Below are positions 40,139 through 51,988 of a stretch of 64,000 nucleotides of DNA, in pieces. Each line of letters opens with the position of its first letter. Position 1 is the stretch's first letter. The notes under the pieces are model-generated. The model did no database searches, was not told the origin of the DNA, and saw only the letters and a program-made list of their open reading frames with translations. The DNA comes from Silurus meridionalis. Its lineage: Eukaryota; Chordata; Actinopteri; Siluriformes; Siluridae. The stretch spans positions 32,891,463 to 32,955,462 of the forward strand of contig NC_060887.1 in the NCBI RefSeq assembly GCF_014805685.1, in the 5' to 3' direction. A program made the position numbers and the translations under genes.

Positions 40139-40926
40139 CGTAATTTCCGGACTATTAAGCACACTCAAATATAAGCCACACCCACTGAATTTTACAAAGA
40201 TTTTTATTTGGAAACATAAATAAGCCGCACCTGTCTATAAGCCTGTCTACACTGAAACTAATGAACTTTACACAGGCTTTAACGAAAGACAGTGTGTAAT
40301 GGGTGAAATATGTTGTGGCTCCTTTAAGAGCAGAGCGGCATTTTGGGAATTGCCTGCCGCAGCATTTTCCGGTATTACTGCATGTGTGCAAGGCCAAAGA
40401 ATATGTCCTTATTATTTTCTTATGCTCATTTCTAAGTTTCTTTGACTAACCCGTAACGCTGTTGCCAAGGAAAAATAAAAAAGCACGAGTTTTGGAAACC
40501 TGTCTGTGCTTAGATGATTTCTGTTGCAACTGGAGTTAGCGAGCTCTCCCTTCACCCAGACTCAACGTGTTACAACGGCTTGTATCTAAACAGTAGCCTA
40601 CCAAGAAAGTTATTGTTCAATGTCTTCTCCTTCCTTTCACAACAATTTCTCTCGAGAGTTTATCTTTTGGCATCGTCGTGCGTTCAAAAATCAACAACGG
40701 TGTAAGTTTTCCTCCTGATGCCGTGCAGCTCAGAAAACAGGTCAAGTGTGTTTTTTCGTTTCCCTTCGGAAATTTTATTGGTCTAATGGGGTTCAGTTTT
40801 TTGGCTTTAAGTTTGTGAAACCGGGAAAAACCCAGGAAAAATTCATAAATTAGCCTCTTCGTTGTTTAAGCCACGGGGTTCAAAGCGTGAGAAAAAAGTA
40901 GCAGCTTATAGTCCGAAAAATACGGT
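40137..40926 (+). mobile_element. Complete 790-bp non-autonomous DNA element with terminal inverted repeats
   Basis: The left end 'ccgtaatttccggactatt' pairs with the right end 'agtccgaaaaatacgg'. The interior has no coding frame of note. The right half is about the same as bases 1-257 of this window. The motif (A)CCGTA.TTT.CGGACTATAAG marks a family that is very common in teleosts. Its superfamily is unclear to me, and the (TA)n flank prevents reading the target site. Confidence 0.75.
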
Positions 40927-41997
40927 AATATATAATTTTCATTCTATTGCCAGATGATTGTGCTTATTTAAAGAAATAACTGCTTAAATACAAACTATTT
41001 GCCTACAAACTTTTTTCACTTGCTGAACTAACCAGTGTATTTAACATCGATCAACATTTGTTTTACCATACATTCAATACAGTTACACAATTACAGTACC
41101 CAAAAACACTCCTAACCGCCTTTAAACCGCCAAAAGCACACAATCACTGCAATAAAATTAAAATGCATACTATCTGTGATTGAGTGATTTGGTTTGTTCC
41201 AATGGAGTGTAGGGTTCATCAGCCTGTGTGTAGCAGTTATTTGTTCATATACCACCCATGTACTGACCTTGATTTTGTACAAATAAATTTCATCCCATCA
41301 CACAGTTTGAAGATCCTTTCACTTAACCACCTACGTTTACTCTTTCATGTTGAGTTTGGTGCTTCGGGAAGAAAAAGAAAACTGATGAAAATGACTGAAT
41401 TGTGATTAGTGTATGTGCTGTTAAAGCTGAAGGACAGGCAATTTGTCTAAACACTGTGTGAGAAACATTAACCAAGAAAGCAATGTTCATGTAATTGCTG
41501 CATTTATTAGACAGATTACTGTGCAATAGTTTGTTTGAATTGTTTCACTTATGCAGCTAAAAAAGCCTGTGACTTGTCTAGTTGTGGTTTATACCTATAT
41601 CTTAAACAAAAAAAAAGAATTGTCAACAAGTGCACTCATTCCATTTCCCTTAATTCCTCAATATTTTTTATCAGCAGATACTTACAAACAGCAAGACATA
41701 ATTTCCCCATTTTCCAATCCCCAAAATGGAAAGTATACTATACACTGCCAAATCAAAGCACAAATTGAACATAAGGATAAACAAAAGAATTGATGATTAG
41801 AACTATGTTAAGATATTTCTGTCTGTTATGAATAGATGATTATCTTTCCTAATCCCATCTATTAATGGAAAGGGATCACTACATGAGCCAAGTGACTAGA
41901 TATTATTGGACCGATTGATTATTCAAACTGGTTCCATAGGCAATACTATACCTAATTTATTACAACTTCTGAAAATGTTCCAGCACTCAAACGATAT
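40927..41997. other. AT-rich sequence without a recognisable gene
   Basis: Short frames only; no repeat recognised. Confidence 0.4.
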
Positions 41998-42280
41998 TTA
42001 ATTTAATCAATTAATTTTTATTTGTATAGCACTTTTAGCAATGGACATTGTCTCAAAGCAGCTTTACACAGATAATGTGGTAATAAAGAATAAATAAGAT
42101 TGTTCTTTATAATTTGTAAGTTTGTCTCTAAAGAGTAATCTGGCCAGTGGTGGTGGTCCCTTTCCATTTGACAGGATGCAACAGAGGCTGATAAACTGTA
42201 TACATGTAAATGTACAAATATGGTAGGTGTCCCTAAAACCATGTCTACTGAATTGATGTCTGTCATTGTTATACATGTAT
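41998..42280 (-). repeat. Common teleost interspersed repeat, reverse orientation
   Basis: 'tatttgtatagcacttttag' then 'gacattgtctcaaagcagct' is the inverse of the 3' part of the copy at 39790. The part beyond about 42110 differs, so the copy is either another subfamily or truncated. Confidence 0.65.
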
Positions 42281-42284
42281 ATAA

Positions 42285-42510
42285 TTAGGGAGGTGGTAGC
42301 TCAGGGGTTAAGGTGCTGGGTTACTGATTGGAAGGTCGGGGGTTCAAGCCAAGCTGCCACTCTGGGGTCCCTGAGCAAGGCTAATAAACCGTCTGTGCTC
42401 CAGGGGTGATGTATCATGGCTAGCCCTGTGCTCTGACCTCAGCTTCCTGGGATAAGCAAAGAAGTCTAAAAAGACTATGCTGTAAAGTACATGTGACAAG
42501 TATAAAGCAC
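42285..42510 (+). repeat. tRNA-derived SINE
   Basis: The head reads 'ggtggtagctcaggggttaa' (box A-like) and, about 45 bp on, 'gggggttcaagcc' (box B-like). The body has 'ccctgagcaaggc', shared with the inverse copy at 2241. The 3' half ends in 'acatgtgacaagtataaagc', different from the 'tttggcag' tail, so two SINE variants share one head here. Confidence 0.7.
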
Positions 42511-42904
42511 ATTAATACAAGAAAGTGTATTGAAATTAGAATGTTTTGAATTGAAAGTCTTAACCAGTCCTATGCCTGCAATGCTACAAAGTAAATATTC
42601 AAAATACAAGGTGGCAAAGCATGAAATGCTTTCCCTGTGAGCTTTCTTTCAAGAGTATAAATAAATTATTTATATAAGCTTCGATCTTTTCAATTTTTTT
42701 ACTGCCATGGCAACAACTATCAATATTAAAAGTGATGATATCCTCATCTCTTTTAATGTAACTATATTCAAAGAAAAACCCCAATAAGCTCATTTTCAAT
42801 TCCAGTAAATAAACAGTTCCTGTGATGAAATATGAGATACCTGTAATGATATGCAGTACTGTAAGCATTGGTTTATTATTTGAGGCTGGTCAATAAGCTG
42901 TCAA
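42511..42904. other. No gene or repeat recognised
   Basis: AT-rich sequence between a SINE and a Tc1 terminus. Confidence 0.4.
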
Positions 42905-43032
42905 CTTTTTTTTTAGATTATGTCTCTCACAGTGGACATTCACCTAAGATGACAGTTTCAGACCCCTCCATGATTTCTAAGTGGGAGAACTTGCAAAATA
43001 GCAGGGTGTTCAAATACTTATTTTCCTCACTG
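42905..43032 (-). mobile_element. Isolated terminal repeat of the Tc1 family seen at 39244
   Basis: Its reverse complement matches 39244-39371 closely over about 125 bp, from the outermost 'cagtgaggaaaataagtatt' to 'gagagacataatctaaaaa'. It ends next to a TA (43033-43034). The interior of the element is absent on the left side. Confidence 0.75.
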
Positions 43033-43034
43033 TA

Positions 43035-43870
43035 TATAAAGAAGAATACATAAAAGTATGCATCTTTCAGATTTACCATGACAAACCAGTCCTCGGATTT
43101 GATCTGGGACATGACCTGATTCAGGGTCAGCATCTTAAACCTGAGTCTTAATAGCGGTTCAGCTGACGTAAATCTAGTAGAGGACACAACCCACTATCCT
43201 TTTTAGGAACTATGAAGTACTAGTTGTAGAACTAGGACTTCCTGTCTGATGGCCTCCTTCCTTAGGAGAGTGTCTACTCCCTGTTCCATGAACAGAGCTT
43301 GCTCGGTTCCCACCCCATTGACCCGGGGCGGTCAAGAAATGAACTGAATCGTATAGCCTCTGACAACAGAACGCAGGACTTATTGAGACACGTCTGGCAG
43401 AGCCTCCCAGGTTGCCAGATAGTCTCTTAAAGGAATCAGTCTCTCAAGACTGACCTCTGGTGAGCCTAGAGCCGAAGCTATGCCCTGGTGCAGCTCTAAG
43501 GGTTTCCTGAGAGGTAGCCAGACCTCTGGGCCACTACGGTACTGGGCAGAGACCGAGGAGGGCACTCGCTGGAGCTGGTCATGCCCTAAAGCACTGAGCA
43601 TGCAGGGTTAACGAACCAGCTTCCTACAGGGTCAGTGGTCTGTTTAGTGTACCCTAGAGCAAGGCTCTCCATGTCCAGCTCACGCAGCAGATCAGCCTGA
43701 TAGGCATGCAACACTGCCATATTGTGCAGGCATGCTGCTGCTTGACCTGCTGAGGCATATGCCTTGCATACCAGTGCCGAAGTATTTTGAAGGGGCTTGG
43801 TGGGTAGCACCTGGGTTTTGAGGGATGATGAGACATCCAGGTAGAGATAGCTAGCCATCGTCTATGGGGC
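43035..43870 (-). mobile_element. DIRS retrotransposon fragment (gag to start of RT)
   Basis: On the minus strand, 43858-43586 gives a gag-like segment (KAYASAGQAAACLHNMAVL). Next, 43601-43380 gives YRSGPEVWLPLRKPLELHQG and then SLERLIPLRDYLATWEALP. After that comes a block around 43380-43200, and 43187-43060 gives FKMLTLNQVMSQI, then DWFVMVNLKDAYF, the start of a DIRS-type RT. The order is right, but frames and stops break it. The RT stops abruptly where the Tc1 terminus at 43032 begins. Confidence 0.75.
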
Positions 43871-44063
43871 ACCGACCCGTAACCGCACTCCTTCAGTCCA
43901 ACAATATTAGAGTATAAAGACAATCTGGGAATGAAGAAGCAACCCGAAAACGGCTTAGCCTTTCCTGGTGTCAATACAATCACAGATGTATAAATGTGTG
44001 CAGAGCTACACATGTGTTTTGCCAGTCGAACTTGGCTGTAACAGTTTCCCCTTTGACCAATCA

Positions 44064-44345
44064 ATCAGAGGACGGAAAAATGCTGACGTTATTTAGGTGC
44101 AGTTTGCAGTTGCAGGTGGCGAATATGAAATCTGATTGGTTAAAGAAACAGACCTATTTATTAAGGAGACTATGGTCTAAAAAAAAAGTCCAGCAGAACA
44201 TACTTTTCAGGCCCTGGGCAGATTAGATTGACATAGCAGCACATAGATTGGACAAAAAAATCTAACATCCACATACACGTTCTGTAAGGAGTGCAGCCAA
44301 GAGAAACGCTACGAAATAAAGAAAATAAACTGTAATAAATTAATA
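44064..44345 (+). repeat. Unnamed interspersed repeat, copy 2
   Basis: This is the diverged partner of 35318-35640 ('gaaatctgattggttaaaga' in the middle, 'aaacgctacgaaataaag' near the end). The middle contains a deletion relative to copy 1. Confidence 0.5.
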
Positions 44346-44454
44346 CAATTTCATTGAACAAATATCAGAATTGATGTTGTAAATGTAGGTCAGTGCTTCT
44401 GATAGTGGCAGAGAGTGTCCAGCAGAGAAGGCTTTGCTGGCCCTGACTGCCCGC

Positions 44455-44765
44455 CACTGACTAACACACTCTCCATTACTTTGCACTGTTGAGCCCAGGT
44501 ACCTGAACTCCTCTACCTTCACCACCTCTGCTCCCTGTCATTCCTACTGCACATTCACTGCTGTCACACTGTCCTCATACATGTCCTGCACCACCCTCAC
44601 ATACTTCTCTGACACACCTGACTTCCCCATAAAATAAAACAACACTTTCTCTAAATCCACAAACACACAATGCAACTCCTTCTGACTGTCTCTATACTTC
44701 TCCATCAACATTCTCAAAGCAAATAATGCATCTGTGGTGCTCTTCCCTGCTACTTCAAAATGTAA
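44455..44765 (-). mobile_element. RTE-like LINE fragment with internal deletion
   Basis: The minus strand keeps STTDALFALRMLMEKY and ELHCVFVDLEKVL, then SEKYVRVVQDMYEDSVTAV, the region before the RT active site. It then jumps to EEFRYLGSTVQSNGECV, beyond the active site. The catalytic centre is therefore deleted. No 3' tail or target duplication is visible. Confidence 0.75.
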
Positions 44766-47179
44766 CATTAGTTCCTTATTGAACATCACATACTTGTTGC
44801 TGATTTGCCCAAAACAGGCCTTAATCTGATTCTGTTGAAACGTTTTATCGATGCTTTTATTTTTTTTTCACTCAAGGACAAACATTTTATCTATGCTGCG
44901 AACTTTGCACAGCATTAATACAAGTAAATGAAAGCTTAAAAAAAAAAAACCTAAAGAATTGATCATTTGGAAGAAAATATTAATTCTCTCTATAGTAACA
45001 TATCCAACTGTGATTTAAACCATTTTTTTGCTAGGCTAACAAGAGAACAGACTGAACAAGTGCAATTCTTTTTACTTGTAAAAGTCATTCCCTGTACCCA
45101 TTCAGCAACAAAAATGTTATTCTCACTAAGGACCTACCCTTTTCTATTTCAATCTTGCTTATCTGAATTTGCTGTCGTGTTCCCGTTTTTTTCTTTCCTT
45201 GTCCACCTTCTGACTTACTGATGTGCTTTGCACTTACAGTCCTCCATAATCCAAGTGTAAAGCAATCTTGAAATCAATTATCATAATTGTCATAGTAATC
45301 ACAGAGACCTTTTAGGAAAGGATAACAATGTCAAAAAGGATGAGGATCATGGATATTGTCCCTTAGTACCATTCTGTAAGTGAATAAACAGGAGCATGAA
45401 ACCTAATAATTGAGACTAAATAGTTATTCATATGTGAATTTAAACTTAGACTAACCTAGTGAGTACTAAGTAGCCACTTTGTTTAAACATTTAGTTGAAC
45501 TGGTTAAGTGAAACTCTGTATGTTACATATTTCTCATTCTACAAACTGACAGTGTTCTGACACATGATATATTTTTGTAATGGCTTGCAGGATGAATTCA
45601 ACCATGAAGCAAAGGCTCTTGGAAGGCACAGGTGTAGCATAAAAGTATGATCAGTTTGGGTTCTGCCTATCAAACTTTAACACATGAATTATGCATCATC
45701 CAAGGCTAAGAGAAGCAACCTAAATAATATATTCCGACTTGACCCTGAATCAAATATAGGGATATACATATAAATCAGCACAAAAGAATTGAACAGACAA
45801 ACACAAACAAAAAAATCTCTGACTGCCAAGATATCCTGTGTGCATACATTACACATAAGCTAGAGTGGATTAATGTGTTTTTTTTTTTTTAACAATATCA
45901 CAGACCAATTGTATTTATGACACAGCCAGGGGAACGACTGCGTACACTTTTAGAATAGAGCAGAAACTCGTTTGCGTGTGAGACACCCCTATCCTCCACC
46001 TTCTGTGTTTTCTTCGCACAGCATATTCAGGTCTTCTCAAGTCCCTATCACAGCCCTGTCTGTTTCAGGAAACCGAACAATAGCAAACATTTCCCTTCAT
46101 GCAAGTCTTTCTATTGTGTTTTAGAGACAGCTCATTTCTTCATCCAGCACTAAACTATTTAGATAGGTGCATTGTGTATGCAGCCGTTCTACATGCACAC
46201 ATTTGTCTGTGGCAAAAGTGCCTGACAGGACACACTCAATTTTGGAGCTGTCAAAGAAATTCTGCTGGAAAAGAAAGAAAATGTCTGCAGAGAAGAATTG
46301 ACACTTTATGAGATGTTTCATCCTCTAGTCCTTGGGCAATGTATTTTACTGCTAAGGCTGCTCATACAATTCAATGGTAATATATATATATATATATATA
46401 TATGTGAACATGGTATTGCGGTTTCAATTATTATTTTATCTATACAGCTCTGCTATAAATCTAATCATGGTTTCTAATTGAAGATTTTCTAGAATCTACT
46501 TTTTACTGTATAAAAAAAGACAGACAGACACTCTAGACACTATTTTTCTTATTATTTCTTTTCAATGCTGCTTTTCCTGCCTCACATATAAGTGTGAAAA
46601 TAAAGCCTGCGTAAAGGCCATGCCAATTAAAAATGCCTGGCTTGGTGACGGCATCAGAGGCAGCGTGGTAATGAAGAAAGGCTGGTGACATTGCTGCATC
46701 TGGAGAGGGATGATTAGGTGCCTGGATCCTTGGCTGGGATAAGGGCAGGCCAGGGCTGAGCCTCAGTAATGAATATATTAATAGCAAGTGTGAGCGAGTT
46801 TCCACCGAACTTCATTATTCAGACTGCGGAAGAGATGTAATGACTTTTCTCACAATAATTAATGGCTGTCTCTAGAGCTTTATTTATGAAAGGATATTGT
46901 CTGTAATAGACAGAACAGGTGCAAGAGCGAGACATTTTAAGCACAACTTCAGAACAATGTGGAAGCGACGCCAACAAACATAAAAAGGATTAGACCACTT
47001 GAATCTGCATTCATGGGACATTTCTGTCATTAATTATGCCAGAAAAATTACACTGGGTCCAAAACTGTGATTGGAATTTATTTAAACTTTTACTGTTATA
47101 AACATGTTAGGGCGATCCTTAATTTCTGTACAATGATGTTTATTAGGGCTTGTTCAATTATTATTATGTGTCCAATAAA
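44766..47179. other. Unique sequence with a candidate conserved non-coding stretch at 46560-47010
   Basis: The segment 46560-47010 is GC-balanced, matches no repeat I know and has homeodomain-like cores ('ccaattaaaaatgcc', 'cacaataattaatggc'). (TA)n lies at 46381-46403. No coding frame stands out. Confidence 0.35.
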
Positions 47180-47275
47180 GTACATTTATGGCATTTGGCA
47201 GACACCCTTATTCAGAGCGACTTTTAACAGAGTGGTAGCTGGGTGGTGTTGGCATTTGAACTCATGACATGATGT
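47180..47275 (-). repeat. SINE fragment, reverse orientation
   Basis: 'tttatggcatttggcagaca' then 'cagagcgactttt' is followed by a shortened head. It is the same family as 2241-2430. Confidence 0.6.
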
Positions 47276-48371
47276 TCCAACATGTTAGAACAATAAAAAA
47301 AAATTCTCACCAAATTTTGGCCGATTAAAACCTCCAGACGCACCATCAGACCGAAGCTACCAAGATATGATTGATCAGGATTATCTCTATAGCTGATTAG
47401 ATAATGCCCAATGATTACAATAATGTTATCTTCTTAGCTGGTATGTTGAATTTATTTATTTGTTTATTCATTCCTTATAAAAAAAAAACTAAGTGAGTTG
47501 GTCAGCAGACTAAAGACAGTCACTGATATTTTTATATTCACCAAAGCATGAGATGGTTGGGCAATGGGTATAATCACAGCTGCAGGGTTCCCAGTTTGAT
47601 CTGTGTGGAGTTTCAAATGTTCTATTTGTGCCCATGTAAGTTTCTTTCAGGTTCTTAAATTTTAAGATGAAGTTTGAATGATTAAACAACAGTTTCATGT
47701 TCAATATGCCACACAGACTACAAGATAATTCTCAGCATACTTTGGTGAGTGACACTGTTTACATTGGCTTTGATGCCATTTGGCAGATGCTTTTACCCAG
47801 AGCAATTTACAAAAGTACTTTTGCACTCGTTGCTGAGATTAGGTTCTCCTGGTGTCCTTGTTAATGCATTTCTACTCTGACCTTTGTTTCTGAGTCATTA
47901 GGTTACAGAATAAAAATTCCAGCAATCCAAACTATATTGGAGTACTACCACATGAGTACTTTAATTTAAAAAGCACTTAATACCAACCTCAATAAAGTAC
48001 TGGATTACCCTGTGGCTCAGGCTATTTCTCAGCAACGCATTTACACAGACCTACAAAAAACATGCTTGCCTCTGTAACAGGTTGAGATGTGTTCAGTAGG
48101 TGTCTGCATTGGGGTGAAAAATATGTATTTGGAGGCTGAGCTACAGGTATATTAATTAACTTGTTACACCAGGGCATTCCTGAGGAGACAGCTGATAGTG
48201 TATGTATGTACATGAGAGCAGAACAATGGGAAAATTGTCAAGCAAGTGCTTGGCAAACATTGACACAAATGAAAAGGTCACATGTGATCTTAGAATCTGC
48301 TTTGTTTCTTAATTTCCATTTTTAGTAAAAATGAGGGACTTGCAGGCAACAAGCTGTGAAACAATACCTTG
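47276..48371. other. No gene recognised; short SINE tail at 47765-47815
   Basis: 'gccatttggcagatgctttt' with 'ccagagcaatttaca' at about 47772-47812 is a tail-only SINE remnant. The rest is unremarkable. Confidence 0.45.
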
Positions 48372-48600
48372 GCAACATTCATTCATTAATTTTGATTACC
48401 ATGGCCATGGTGACTCCAGAGTCTTCCAGAAAACACTAGCCATGAGAAATGCTCTCTTGAATATATATTGATATCAATTTCAGGGAAACATTCACACACA
48501 TTTACACTAAGGAATAATTTAGCCAATCAATCTACTAGCATGCTCCTAGGAGGTGGGAAGAAACTGGAGAACCTGGAGAAACCCACAAGTGAAAAATCTG
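48372..48600 (+). repeat. Degenerate SINE-like repeat, same family as 14532
   Basis: 'cattcattcattaattttga' at the start, 'ttcacacacatttacac' in the middle, 'agccaatcaatctactagca' and 'ggaggtgggaagaaactgg' later match the family in order. Confidence 0.55.
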
Positions 48601-48914
48601 AAATGCTACACTGCAATACATACACTAAAATGTGGTTACAAAATTTGCAAACAAAACTTAGATTTCAACCGAGAACACCAAAAATCTTGGCAACAATGAA
48701 GTTTATGAACATTGTTATAATGCAATAGGTTTGCACAGCATACGTGGAGAGCATTACTCAAAAAACTTGACCGCCAGACTAAACAAGGTAATTGTATACA
48801 ATCTTTCATGGAAACATCTCCAAATTAAAATAAAAAACATTTCCAAAAATGAATAATCAACTAATCACTTCCACCTACAAGCCTTCAATGCCATAAATCT
48901 GGAAGCGCATTATT
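48601..48914. other. No gene or repeat recognised
   Basis: AT-rich, unremarkable. Confidence 0.4.
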
Positions 48915-49244
48915 CCCTAGAACAGGGGTCACCAACATGGTGCCCGCAAGGACCACATGAGTTGCCCGTGGGCCTTTTCTAAAAATAGCTCACCATAGCG
49001 CCACTTACCAGTGAGCTGCATCTAATTGTTTCTGTTATTCTTTTTTAAATCACACTTGCATTGGTGTGAATTTGAAAATGACAATAATAAAATATAGATG
49101 ACAGGATTAATAACATATAAGTAAAGATAAATTAAGCAAATTTGTTATTTCAGAAGTGTGTATCAAACTGGTAGCCCTTCACATTAATCGGTACCCAAGA
49201 AGTAGCACTCAGTTTCAAAAAGGTTGGTGACCCCTGCCCTAGAA
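48915..49244. mobile_element. hAT-type MITE with perfect 8-bp target duplication
   Basis: The element 48923-49236 (314 bp) has inverted ends 'caggggtcaccaac' and 'gttggtgacccctg', a perfect match. The octamer ccctagaa lies immediately outside on both sides (48915-48922 and 49237-49244). Eight-bp duplications and CAGGGGTC-type ends are the hallmark of hAT elements. The interior is non-coding, so it depends on a transposase from elsewhere. Confidence 0.92.
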
Positions 49245-49731
49245 CATCTTCGTTTGCGGTAGAATTAGGTTTTTCTATCTGTATTGACGTGCATTTCCAT
49301 AACTGAGGATTATGAGTTTATCATACATTAAAGATACATATGTAGCATCTACTGATGCAATCCAATTTACCTCTATGACAATGCAGTGCAATACGATTTC
49401 GATCTGATTCAACATAATTCGATTCAATGCAATACAATGCAATGAACAAATATTATGCTATGCAATTCAATATGGTACAGATAGATCGCTTTGGTTCAGA
49501 CAGACAGCAAATCATGAATTTACTGAAGTGCCTTCTAACTTCTAACGCTTCTAACCTTTTACAAATAGGCCTTTGTAGTGCAAAAGCAAAAAGATTAAAT
49601 AAAACCAGGAATTATTTTCCTGTTCTGTCCACAGGAAGATGCAGCTTTACCTCTGCCATGTTAATCTGCATTCTATGTGACTCTCAGGACACGCCTCGGT
49701 CTCTGTAGTGTTGTGATACGTCAAATTCATG
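49245..49731. other. Old AT-rich repeat-like sequence flanking the Tc1 insertion
   Basis: Around 49380-49490 short phrases recur ('gattcaa', 'caatgcaatacaatgcaatg'). No coding content is supportable. Confidence 0.35.
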
Positions 49732-51351
<1,620 letters not shown>

Positions 51352-51455
51352 GCTGTGGTGCTAAGAGAACACGCTTGAAAAACAGTTCAGTGAGGAGAAA
51401 CCAATCTACTTATGAAATATTGGTCACTTAGTCACTTTCTAAATAATAAAAGAAT
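51352..51455. other. Short spacer between Tc1 and solo LTR
   Basis: No feature recognised. Confidence 0.5.
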
Positions 51456-51988
51456 TGTCAGGACCTTCTGGTTTTGCGGTGCACACTTCTGGACGTCGCT
51501 CCACTCCCGAGCCCCGCCGAGGTCGTCATCTGCCTCAGACCTTTGCAGAGATGATTGCTCCGCCTCAGACTCCTGCCAAGGACACCACTGCATGCCTGAG
51601 GCTATCTGACTACGTCGTTCCGTCCCCAGGTTTCGCCTGGCCCCTGGGTTTCGCTGACATTGTGGTATCCTTAAAGAAAGTCTGGATGCCATCCTCAGGG
51701 CAGCCACCAGGAGACTTGTACCACGCTTAATCTGACTTTTCCCGACTTCCAAGGTGTTCTTGCCATCCTACCTGTTTTGGTTCCTGATTCCTACTCCTGA
51801 TCCTGTTCCATACCCTGTTAGTTCCTGCCTCGGTTTGGACTTTGGTTTGTGTTTTTTGCTCTGCCATGCATTGCTCTGGCTGCCGGTTCTTGAATTTGGG
51901 GACTGTTTTTGGTTCTGTTTTGCTGGCTTTTGGAATAAAGACTGCATTTGCCTCCTGCATTTGGTCCTACTACTAACCGTTTCTGACA
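51456..51988 (+). mobile_element. Probable solo LTR (533 bp)
   Basis: It starts TGTCAG and ends CTGACA, the TG...CA inverted termini of LTRs. A polyadenylation signal AATAAA lies at 51934-51939, about 50 bp from the end. The GC-rich left half and the 'cctgcatttggtcct' right end resemble a family of fish Ty3/gypsy-type LTRs. The flanks agaat (left) and agtat (right) match at four of five bases, so a target duplication is possible but not proven. No internal coding region follows. Confidence 0.55.

Noticed and set aside
42285..42365. Possible tRNA gene
   Set aside because: Box A and B are present, but the cloverleaf is not, and a SINE body follows. It is a SINE head.
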